A DNA stretch of 6,072 bases, from positions 1-6,072 of the forward strand of contig CAZART010000209.1 of the NCBI GenBank assembly GCA_964487555.1, read 5' to 3'. Source of the stretch: CAZART01 sp964487555 (GTDB taxonomy: Bacteria; Bacteroidota; Rhodothermia; Rhodothermales; VXPQ01). Made by a program: the position numbers and the translations under genes. Under the pieces are notes generated by a model. That model saw nothing but the letters and a program-made list of their open reading frames with translations. It had not been told where the DNA came from and searched no databases. Below are positions 1 to 5,656 of this stretch, piece after piece. Positions within the stretch are counted from its first letter, which is position 1. Each line of letters opens with the position of its first letter.

Positions 1-87
1 GCCGGCGAGCTGCGCAACGGCATCATTGCGGCCGATGGTGGCTATAATGCCGGGATGGAGCAAGGATTGGATCTAATGGCAGCATAA
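1..87 (+). CDS. possible C-terminal end of an unrecognised gene (5' partial)
   Basis: Reading from the first base, the frame gives 28 residues ending in EQGLDLMAA and then a TAA stop at 85-87. It is rich in Gly and Ala and has helix-like ends, as protein C-termini often do, and no start is visible because the gene would begin outside the window. I do not recognise the family. The same bases are also open on the minus strand in more than one frame, so which strand is coding cannot be settled here. Chance openness over 87 bases in GC-rich DNA is quite possible. Confidence 0.25.
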   Translation, partial: AGELRNGIIAADGGYNAGMEQGLDLMAA

Positions 88-191
88 AACAGCGCGTCAG
101 GATTCATTCTTCCTTCCTCGCGAATACGACGCAAAACTTGAGTTTGCCGCATAACTTCAATGTTGAGGTCTCGGGTTTTATCAGAGCGCAT
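42..191 (-). CDS. possible small protein of 49 residues, unrecognised
   Basis: An ATG at 191-189 opens a 49-residue frame ending at a TAG (44-42). The product is hydrophilic and predicted mostly helical, with charged stretches such as RRIREEGRMNPDAL near the middle, and it does not look like random GC-rich translation. The frame is also open upstream of the ATG for about 29 codons. Just before the stop, a one-base change of frame (around 65-70) would continue into a second minus-strand reading, LLHPGIIATIGRNDAVAQL, that runs off the left edge, so this may instead be the frameshifted start of a longer gene. There is no clear ribosome binding site. The call conflicts with the possible plus-strand gene end at 1-87; at most one is right. 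Confidence 0.22.
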   Translation of the reverse strand: MRSDKTRDLNIEVMRQTQVLRRIREEGRMNPDALFYAAIRSNPCSIPAL

Positions 192-202
192 CGTTGCGTT
201 TG

Positions 203-232
203 ATTGGAATGGCCCCTGTTTGGGGATCCAAT
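203..232. repeat. inverted repeat / imperfect hairpin
   Basis: ATTGGA (203-208) pairs with TCCAAT (227-232), and inside it CCCC (213-216) pairs with GGGG (222-225) around a 5-base loop; an asymmetric bulge separates the two stems. No run of T follows on either strand, so it is not a standard rho-independent terminator. It lies 3' of the minus-strand permease gene, about 190 bases past its stop, and could be a processing or rho-dependent end structure or chance. Confidence 0.4.
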
Positions 233-418
233 GTGGGCACTTCAGTACGCCATTCCCGGCAACAACGGCATACTCACGCTAGCCGCGAGTCACGCATTCA
301 TCACGGTGCCAAGCACGCGCGCCGCGGCGTCCAACGAAACGCTTGGTTATGTCCTGCAAGTCCGGTCTATTCTATGGGCGTGCGCAACCGGCAGGAGACG
401 TCGTTAACGGCAGCTTCA
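233..418. other. intergenic stretch, no supported gene
   Basis: This stretch lies between the hairpin and the permease stop codon. Open frames exist on the plus strand (one of 67 codons from 204, one of 111 codons from 194), but they overlap each other, have no ribosome binding site, resemble no family I know, and the longer one runs into the antisense of the permease end. I see no T-tract terminator for the permease here. Confidence 0.5.
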
Positions 419-2869
419 TCACTCGAGACGAAGGCTCTCGGCGGGGTCAGTCATCGCGGCGCGGACGGATTGGTACGCCACAGTTGCGAGCGCGAGCAGC
501 ATCGTGATGACGCCGACAATGGCGAATAGGCCGGCATCGATATCGATCCGGTAGGCGAATTGCTCCAGCCAGCGCTGCATCAGCAGGTATGCGAGCGGCA
601 GGGCAATCACGACGGCGACAATGACCAGCTTCAGGAAGTCCTTCGCCAGCATGCCGACGAGGCCGGACGGTGACGCGCCTAGAACCTTGCGAACGCCGAT
701 CTCCTTGGTCCGCTGCTGCGTCGTAAAGGAGGCGAGGCCGAAGAGGCCGAGGCAGGCGATCGCGACGGCCAATCCCGCGAACAGCGTGAAGAGCCTCGCA
801 AAGCGCTCCTCGTTTCGATACTGCTGATCGAAGGCTTCATCCAGAAAGGCATACCGGAACACGTCACCGGGAAACTGGCTTTCGTAGACGTCCTCTATCG
901 TGGAGATCGTGCCGGGGATGTCGTCGGTGTTGATGCGCAGCGAGATCTGACGCCCGGCGTCGAAGCGGCCGAAGAAGATGTTTTGTTGCGGCTGGTGGGC
1001 GGACGTCCAGTTGAAGTCCTTGTAGACGCCGGCTATCTGAGCATCATGGCCGCCGATGTCGAGCGCGTGGCCGACGGCTTCCGATGCAGAATCGAAGCCG
1101 AGGGTGCGCACGGCTGTTTCATTGGCGATCACCATCCACGGCGCGTCCGACGAATCCGATGTCGGTGCGGTTATGTCGGAGAATCCGCGCCCGGCAATCA
1201 GCTCCAGGTCGTAGAGCGACGCGAAGCTCGTATCGATGTAGGTGGCGACGCCGCGGATGACGCTCGAGGGCGTGTCCTTCGCCCGGCGGACGCTCGCGCC
1301 GTTCCAGTTAAATCCATACCCCGGCAGCGAAGTCGACGTGGCGACCTGCTGCACCCCCGGCACTCGCTGCAAGCGATCGACGAAGGTGCTCATCGTCGTC
1401 GCCTGATCCATTCCCTCCGGCAACACGCTCGGACCCGTGAGCGTGAGGACCTGGTCCAGATTGAGGCCGAGGTCCATTCGTCGCATGTAGCTCAGCTGAT
1501 CGTAGACTACGGCCGTCCCGCCGATCAGCACCACGGATGCGGCAAACTGGAGTACGACCAGGCCGCGCCGCAGCCAGAGCTGCCCTCCGGCCGATCCGGT
1601 CTTCCCCTTGAGGACAGAGGCCGGCTTGAAGGATGACAGGACGAACGCCGGGTAGAGCCCGGCCATCAGCGTCGCCATGGCGAACGTCATGAGGAAGGCA
1701 GCCCAGAACCACGGGCTGGTCCAGAGCGTGCCGGTGAGCTGCGTGCCGGCCAGGCTGTTGATGACGGGCGTCAGAGCGACAGCGAGCAGCACTGCGCAGA
1801 CGGCGGCGATGGCATTGGTGAAGGCGGATTCCGACAGAAACTGGACCAGGAGCTGACGGCGCTGCGCTCCGATGGCTTTTCGTACCCCCACCTCGCGTGC
1901 CCGATCGAGTGCGCGAGCCGTCGCCAGGTTCACGTAGTTGACGAGCGCGATCAGCAGCGTCACGAGACCGATAACGGTGAAGAAGTACACCGTTCGGGAG
2001 CTGCCCATCACTTCGTTGGCCGGTCCGGTAATTTCCGCATTCAGGTGGATGTCACGAAGGGGCTGTGCCTCGATCTTGACCTTGCGTCCCTGCTGGCGAA
2101 GGACCTCGCCGCGACGGGCGGTATAGACGTCCGCCATCTTCGCTTCGACGACGGCCCGCTCGGCATCCGGATGGAGCTGCACGTACGTGGCAAAGTTGTT
2201 CCAGCTCCATCCGCCCTCCGGCTCCTCGCTGTAGTCTTCGCGGATGAGGTCATCCGCCGGGAGCAGCATGTCGAACGCGAGGTGAGAATTGGCGGGCACA
2301 TCCTGAAAGATGGCCGCCACGTGGAATTCACCTTCGACGTTGCCCGTGACGCGAAGCGTTTGGCCGATTGGGTTTTCCGATGGGAAGTACTTTTCCGCCG
2401 AGGATTCGGAGAGGTGAATCGTACCCGGATCGAGGGCCGTCTCCGGAGCGCCCGCCGCCAGCGGGAAGGTGAACATGGCCAGGAAAGCAGGATCGGCGTA
2501 GAGGGCCCGCTGCTCCTCGAAGACCCTGTCGGCGTGCTCGGGATTGGACACGATCGTCCTCCCACCCGGATGTACCCGCGTCACGTGCCGAATCTCCGGT
2601 ACGTCCTCTTCGAGTGCGGGACCAAGAGCGAATCCCGTGTACGCGCCGCCGGGCCCGAACTCCTCAGCCGTCAGGGGAATCGACTGGAGCACGCGGTAAA
2701 TATCGTTTCGGTTCTCGTGAAAACGGTCGAAGCTGAATTCGAAGACGACGAACTGGAAGATGATGAGGCACGAGGCAAGGCCGATGGTGAGGCCTGCGAT
2801 ATTGATAAAGGAATAGCCTTTCTTGCGCGCGAGATTGCGGACGGCTGTCCTTAGATAGTTCTTGACCAT
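419..2869 (-). CDS. FtsX/MacB-like ABC transporter permease, 816 aa
   Basis: Inner-membrane permease subunit of the FtsX/MacB (type VII ABC exporter) superfamily, in the duplicated 8-helix form common in Bacteroidota. From the chosen start MVKNYLRTAV the order is: TM1 about 20-44; extracytoplasmic MacB-PCD domain about 45-290; TM2-4 about 294-317, 350-374 and 385-411; TM5 about 436-456; second extracytoplasmic domain about 460-690; TM6-8 about 692-714, 744-764 and 778-800. Each FtsX half carries the coupling-helix motif, EVGVRKAIGA at 326-335 and KEIGVRKVLGA at 722-732, which should contact an ATPase. It ends with the usual DPAESLRLE. The frame is open for 94 codons upstream to 3151, but that part is Arg/Cys/Trp-rich and unlike the family, while the ATG at 2869 starts exactly at the conserved N-terminus. 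No Shine-Dalgarno is evident. No ATPase or membrane-fusion gene is present in the window, so the substrate is unknown; such permeases often export lipoproteins, peptides or antimicrobials. Confidence 0.93.
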   Translation of the reverse strand: MVKNYLRTAVRNLARKKGYSFINIAGLTIGLASCLIIFQFVVFEFSFDRFHENRNDIYRVLQSIPLTAEEFGPGGAYTGFALGPALEEDVPEIRHVTRVHPGGRTIVSNPEHADRVFEEQRALYADPAFLAMFTFPLAAGAPETALDPGTIHLSESSAEKYFPSENPIGQTLRVTGNVEGEFHVAAIFQDVPANSHLAFDMLLPADDLIREDYSEEPEGGWSWNNFATYVQLHPDAERAVVEAKMADVYTARRGEVLRQQGRKVKIEAQPLRDIHLNAEITGPANEVMGSSRTVYFFTVIGLVTLLIALVNYVNLATARALDRAREVGVRKAIGAQRRQLLVQFLSESAFTNAIAAVCAVLLAVALTPVINSLAGTQLTGTLWTSPWFWAAFLMTFAMATLMAGLYPAFVLSSFKPASVLKGKTGSAGGQLWLRRGLVVLQFAASVVLIGGTAVVYDQLSYMRRMDLGLNLDQVLTLTGPSVLPEGMDQATTMSTFVDRLQRVPGVQQVATSTSLPGYGFNWNGASVRRAKDTPSSVIRGVATYIDTSFASLYDLELIAGRGFSDITAPTSDSSDAPWMVIANETAVRTLGFDSASEAVGHALDIGGHDAQIAGVYKDFNWTSAHQPQQNIFFGRFDAGRQISLRINTDDIPGTISTIEDVYESQFPGDVFRYAFLDEAFDQQYRNEERFARLFTLFAGLAVAIACLGLFGLASFTTQQRTKEIGVRKVLGASPSGLVGMLAKDFLKLVIVAVVIALPLAYLLMQRWLEQFAYRIDIDAGLFAIVGVITMLLALATVAYQSVRAAMTDPAESLRLE

Positions 2870-3328
2870 CTGAGGTGTTGATGTGTCGATCCTGAGAAGC
2901 GGCGGCACGCGGGTTCCTGCACAGCAGAATGCCCGTCGACGGCCGTACGAGTGTGTCACTCTCCGATTCCAACATCCGTGCCAGTGCGAAACCGCTCGGG
3001 ACGACGTGCAGGCGTCGTCTCGCTGCGTTCGCGGGCGGACACGTGCGTCCCACGAATGAACATAGCCGATCAGGACGTTAGAGGGATATCGCCACGAGAC
3101 TAGTACGACCAGCGCCTGAGCGACGGCCGTCGCGAACGACGCGCCTACCATTCCATGTTGCTATGTTGCTATGGCTCGGGCAAGGCGCATCAAAGGCCCA
3201 GACTCCTGCCGCTCGTTTCCACCTTCCAACCAATTCTAAACGTTCAATGTGGTTCGAATCCCTCACAGGCTTCAGGGAGGAATCGCCCGACCAGGTTCGA
3301 TCAAACCTCGTCTTGACGGACACGTCGA
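2870..3328. other. intergenic region upstream of the permease, no supported gene
   Basis: It separates the broken alpha-2-macroglobulin-like gene from the permease, both on minus. Several frames are open (permease extension to 3151, an 86-codon minus frame at 3078-3338, a plus frame from 3163), but none looks like protein and they overlap in conflict. It holds a strong hairpin at 2997-3022, a small GAGTG-tgt-CACTC inverted repeat at 2949-2961, and an 8-base tandem repeat (ATGTTGCT, twice) at 3155-3170. The permease promoter should be here, but I see no convincing -35/-10 pair. Confidence 0.5.
2997..3022. repeat. strong hairpin upstream of the permease
   Basis: GACGACG (3000-3006) and CGTCGTC (3013-3019) form a perfect 7-bp stem around a 6-base loop. 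On the plus strand it extends to 10 bp through one G-T pair (CGG at 2997-2999 with TCG at 3020-3022); on the minus strand that position is an A-C mismatch. No T-tract follows, so it is not a classic terminator. It lies about 130 bases before the permease start codon and could be a dyad operator or a leader structure. Confidence 0.45.
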
Positions 3329-4270
3329 TCACCTCCAAGGTGAACGGCAGAACATTCGGGTGCGGCCGCCTCGAGACGCCGACGCTGGCGGACCTTCGCG
3401 CGAATGTGAACGGGCCCGCCGGAGGATGGCTGCGGCGGCGTGCCCGGGCGTGGGCCGGATCAAGGTCCGCCGCCCGCCTGAAGCTGCGCGAGCTGGAAAG
3501 GCGAGAAGAGCCTGAAGGAGTCGAAGCGCCCGGGCGTCCGGTGAATCGTCATCGGCCGTTTCGAGGCGGATAAAGGCAGGGGCGGGCGCGAACACCTCCG
3601 ACCCCTCGAGCATGAGGGCGCGCTCCGGCGCGAGGAGCCCGGCCTCGCCCCGCTCAAAAAAATCGATGGCGCGGTGCACGAGAAAATCGTAGAGCGTCGG
3701 GCGGAGGGGGCGGCTTTCCGGTGCCTCGACGAGGACTGCCTCGAAAGCGTCCACCGGGACGGACTGAAGCGTATCGGAGGGCTCGACCGAAGCCAGATAG
3801 TGGCGCATAGCCTCCCGTATGAACGTCCGAGAGTCCCACGTCCGCATGTCGTCTTCACGGATGGTCGTGACGGCCGTGCGGTTCCAGATCTGCCGGCGAT
3901 GCTGGCGATAATATTGCGTGTAAAGCTCCGCCAGAATCGAATGCAGGAGCGCCCGAGCCGGCGCCGGCGCCTCGCCGATCGCCTGGCGGAGGTCGGCGAC
4001 GACGCTGTCCGCAGACTGCTCCTCGAGGGACGACGTGTACCGGACACGGTGGAGTAGAGCCCGGATCTGCTGCGGCATGTCGCCGGACGCGCGCGCCAGT
4101 CCGTAGATCGAGTCGGCAACCGCGGCGGCCGAGCGCGGCAGGCCATCCCTTTCGAGCGCGGTGACGCGTGCCCAGGCGTCTTCATGCCTTCGTGTGTCCT
4201 CCTGCGCCATTGCCGGCGACGAACCTATCGCAGACAGGAGGAAAACAAGAAGGAGAACCCGATACATCAT
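3329..4270 (-). pseudogene. truncated N-terminal part of a secreted alpha-2-macroglobulin-like protein
   Basis: From the ATG at 4270 (in tandem with 4267; a GTG at 4282 is in frame) the protein starts with a signal peptide, MMYRVLLLVFLL to a likely AMA|Q cut. The next ~235 residues match what I know of the helical N-terminus of the large (about 1,900-2,000 aa) Bacteroidota alpha-2-macroglobulin-family proteins: W-RVTALERDGLPRSA, then LHSILAELYTQYYRQHRRQI with a following WNRT, then TWD, and LRPTLYDFLVHRAIDFF. Similarity runs to LRLLQALLAF (about 3497). After that the frame turns Arg/Gly/Pro-rich and stops at 3331-3329, while the next frame reads FQLAQLQAG and soon stops, so there is a frameshift near 3496. 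The macroglobulin, bait-region and thioester domains are absent. An intact protein would be an envelope protease trap; this piece cannot do that. A short expressed secreted protein is possible but less likely. Confidence 0.68.
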
Positions 4271-4282
4271 AATCCGGGGCAC

Positions 4283-4449
4283 GAGACACGCTGTCGGTCA
4301 AGAACGATGGGCGGAGCACGTTTATTATGTCCCGGCCATCTAGTTCCGGACCGACATTGGCACCGCTACGTCGACCTCCATCATGGCATGCGATGGAATA
4401 CGGTGACTTCCTCGAGGATCGGCGGCGGAACGTGGCTCTGGTGACCCGT
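4283..4449. other. intergenic stretch upstream of the alpha-2-macroglobulin-like remnant
   Basis: No gene is supported here. It presumably holds the promoter of the minus-strand remnant; a CATAAT-like -10 on the minus strand (about 4325-4330) is the best candidate, without a good -35. The left copy of an imperfect direct repeat (4404-4422) lies here. Minus-strand frames running through it continue from the kinase remnant but show no kinase motifs such as HRD or DFG. Confidence 0.4.
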
Positions 4450-4476
4450 GAGGGTTATGACCTCCTCCAAGACCGG
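4404..4476. repeat. imperfect direct repeat, 19 bases, two copies
   Basis: The copies at 4404-4422 and 4458-4476 match at 15 of 19 positions and lie 54 bases apart. On the minus strand, in the same frame, they encode similar peptides, PVLEEVI and PPILEEVT. The right copy overlaps the LEEV part of the kinase remnant. The offset of exactly 18 codons suggests an old in-frame duplication or two related gene fragments, but the match is short. Confidence 0.3.
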
Positions 4477-4597
4477 GCAGCCGCCCACGTTCGATCTCCT
4501 TCTCCAGCGTCTCGCCCGTGTAGTAGGGCATGGCGATGAAGATCTGGTCCTCGTCCGTCTCATCGACCTCATAGATGGCGCAGATGTTGGGTGCGTG
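4450..4597 (-). pseudogene. remnant of a Ser/Thr protein kinase (N-lobe to hinge fragment)
   Basis: Read on the minus strand from 4597, the translation is APNICAIYEVDETDEDQ followed by IFIAMPYYTGETLEKEIERG and RLP (to 4475). This is the kinase pattern HPNI-x-IYEV (beta-4), hydrophobic-AMPYY-x-G-x-TL (beta-5, hinge and helix D) of Hanks-type bacterial kinases. After RLP the frame goes wrong, but the neighbouring frame carries LEEVITLT (about 4473-4450), the expected next segment, so one extra base lies near 4474. Upstream, a TAA at 4600-4598 directly precedes the fragment, and the expected H-P of HPN appears only in another frame, so a second lesion is there. The glycine-rich loop, catalytic Lys, HRD and DFG segments are all missing. 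It is a dead fragment of a larger gene, perhaps cut by arrival of the DNA on its right. Confidence 0.7.
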
Positions 4598-4723
4598 TTA
4601 CCCGTAGACGGCGCTAAATAGAGGGATTCTTTCGACTGTTTCGCGGGGCTGTTTTTCTGTTTTTATCGGAACATATAGTATCGCTATAGAAATAATAGTA
4701 TCTAGTACGATACTATAGCGCAT
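4598..4723 (+). promoter_or_regulatory. AT-rich promoter region of the regulator-nucleotidyltransferase operon
   Basis: Between the broken kinase and the regulator start the sequence becomes AT-rich: 22 of the 73 bases at 4651-4723 are G or C. It includes a T-rich tract (4651-4664) and several TATA-like hexamers, TATAGT (4674-4679) and TATAGA (4685-4690), either of which could be a -10 element. I cannot fix a -35, and the Bacteroidota TAnnTTTG element is not seen. There is no Shine-Dalgarno before the ATG at 4724, so the message may be leaderless or nearly so. Confidence 0.45.
4674..4717. promoter_or_regulatory. probable operator: three copies of ATAGTATC, two direct and one inverted
   Basis: ATAGTATC occurs at 4675-4682 and 4695-4702, start to start 20 bases apart (about two helical turns), and its reverse complement GATACTAT at 4709-4716. 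The second and third copies form a perfect 8-bp inverted repeat with a 6-base centre. The first and third extend to a perfect 10-bp inverted repeat, TATAGTATCG (4674-4683) with CGATACTATA (4708-4717). The array overlaps the TATAGT -10 candidate and ends 6 bases before the regulator's start codon, a position suited to autorepression by the winged-helix protein encoded next. Binding is inferred, not shown. Confidence 0.6.
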
Positions 4724-5656
4724 ATGAGACCGATAGCCACAGATCAAAATTACGTTCGATATCCACTGAACGACCTCCTGGGTACGCGCGCAAACGTCAG
4801 ACTGCTCCGCCTGCTCGCCGAGGAGGTTTCGGGTCCCATAAGCGTGTCGGAAGCAGCCGAGCAAACCGGTTTAACAGTCGCCGGCGCCAGGCGCGCTCTT
4901 CAAAGCTTGGCCAGAACCGGATACGTGGAGCAACTCGGGGGAGGACGATCCCAGCAGTTTCAGCTCCGCAATGCAGACGCCCTCTCGGCGCAATTGCGGG
5001 CACTTTTCCGGACGGAGCGGGACCGGTACCAATCGCTAGTTAACCGTCTCCGCGAACTGTTTGGATCATTTATCGAGATTCAGGTTGCGTGGATCGACGA
5101 CCTGCCGGCCGAAGTAGGGCAGCCATTACACGTCGGAGTACTTGCCGTTTCTCGGGCGCTCGCCTACTTGAGCGATCAAATTCGTCAACGTCTCATCGGC
5201 ATCGAAGAAGATTACGACATCACCATCGAAATTCACCTTTTCTCTCGTGCGGACGTCCCAGACGTTGCGTGGAGCCGAACCACATTACTAGCGGGGCATG
5301 TAAACGACCGAGAAGGTGAAATACGATCGAGATCGCGTCATTCGGATCGCATCGAAAGGGCCAGGAAGGTGAGCGAAGCTATTGCTGAGATGCTGGATCG
5401 CGACTCTTCGCTCAAGAGACGAGCTGAGCGGCATCTCGATATGCTGTTGGATCGTGATGAAGGTGCTGCGTCGCACGATCTTCGCGAATGGCGTGATATT
5501 CTCGCTCACTATTCGCATCAGCGCATCAAAGACTTTCTGGTCTCTGAAACGCCCCGGGCCCAAAGACTACGGCAGAGCTCTCCGTTTTTTGCCGTACTCA
5601 CAGCAGATGAGCGCGAAGAGCTCTTGGACACCGTGGAAGGGAAGCATGACATATGA
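4724..5656 (+). CDS. winged-helix regulator paired with a DUF6036 nucleotidyltransferase (putative antitoxin/autorepressor), 310 aa
   Basis: Residues about 14-84 form a winged helix: PLNDLLGTRANVRLLRLL, then helix-turn-helix ISVSEAAEQTGLTVAGARRAL, then a wing around GYVEQLGGGRSQQFQL. A helix (about 86-113) follows. Residues about 115-180, with strands IEIQVAWI and YDITIEIHLFSR, have the order expected of a nucleotidyltransferase-like fold, but the Gly-Ser and Asp-x-Asp signature is absent, so if it is that fold it is inactive. The end, DLREWRDILAHYS through ETPRAQRLRQSSPFFAVL, is a block I associate with similar regulators. The ATG at 4724 is the only Met before the HTH and follows the operator-like repeats. 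The gene overlaps the next by 11 bases, so translation is probably coupled. By analogy with AbiEi it may repress its own operon and neutralise the partner protein. It could also be a plain regulator. No membrane segment or signal peptide is seen. Confidence 0.85.
   Translation: MRPIATDQNYVRYPLNDLLGTRANVRLLRLLAEEVSGPISVSEAAEQTGLTVAGARRALQSLARTGYVEQLGGGRSQQFQLRNADALSAQLRALFRTERDRYQSLVNRLRELFGSFIEIQVAWIDDLPAEVGQPLHVGVLAVSRALAYLSDQIRQRLIGIEEDYDITIEIHLFSRADVPDVAWSRTTLLAGHVNDREGEIRSRSRHSDRIERARKVSEAIAEMLDRDSSLKRRAERHLDMLLDRDEGAASHDLREWRDILAHYSHQRIKDFLVSETPRAQRLRQSSPFFAVLTADEREELLDTVEGKHDI
5635..5641 (+). promoter_or_regulatory. ribosome binding site for the nucleotidyltransferase gene
   Basis: GGAAGGG lies 4 bases before the ATG at 5646, inside the end of the regulator gene. 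It supports this ATG as the start even though it overlaps the upstream stop codon by 11 bases. It contrasts with the regulator itself, which has no such site. Confidence 0.5.

Noticed and set aside
203..232. rho-independent terminator of the permease gene
   Set aside because: The stem is interrupted by a bulge, no T-tract follows on the minus strand, and it is about 190 bases past the stop.
983..1636. 217-codon plus-strand open frame inside the permease
   Set aside because: It is the antisense shadow of a well-supported GC-rich gene; its translation is low in hydrophobic order and Arg-rich.
2045..2854. 269-codon plus-strand open frame inside the permease
   Set aside because: It lies opposite the first extracytoplasmic domain and TM1 of the permease and has no start signal or recognisable domain.
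2870..3151. N-terminal extension of the permease frame to an upstream ATG
   Set aside because: The translation is rich in Arg, Cys and Trp, has no family resemblance, and the conserved N-terminus begins exactly at the ATG at 2869.
3190..3275. complete tRNA gene around the GGTTCGAATCC motif
   Set aside because: The T-stem has at least two mismatches, and no D-arm, anticodon arm or acceptor stem can be paired on either strand.
3163..3573. 136-codon plus-strand frame from the intergenic region into the alpha-2-macroglobulin-like gene
   Set aside because: No ribosome binding site or recognisable domain; it runs antisense to the supported remnant.
3460..4185. 241-codon minus frame overlapping the alpha-2-macroglobulin-like gene
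   Set aside because: Its Arg/Ser/Pro-rich translation is typical of a shifted frame; only its last residues (FQLAQLQAG) may be the shifted continuation of the true gene.
4674..4717. CRISPR-like or iteron array
   Set aside because: Only three short copies with unequal spacing and mixed orientation; position just before a regulator gene fits an operator better.
4598..4864. 88-codon minus-strand frame across the promoter and start of the regulator
   Set aside because: It reads through the AT-rich operator and opposite the regulator's HTH, with no family resemblance; it is a chance frame.
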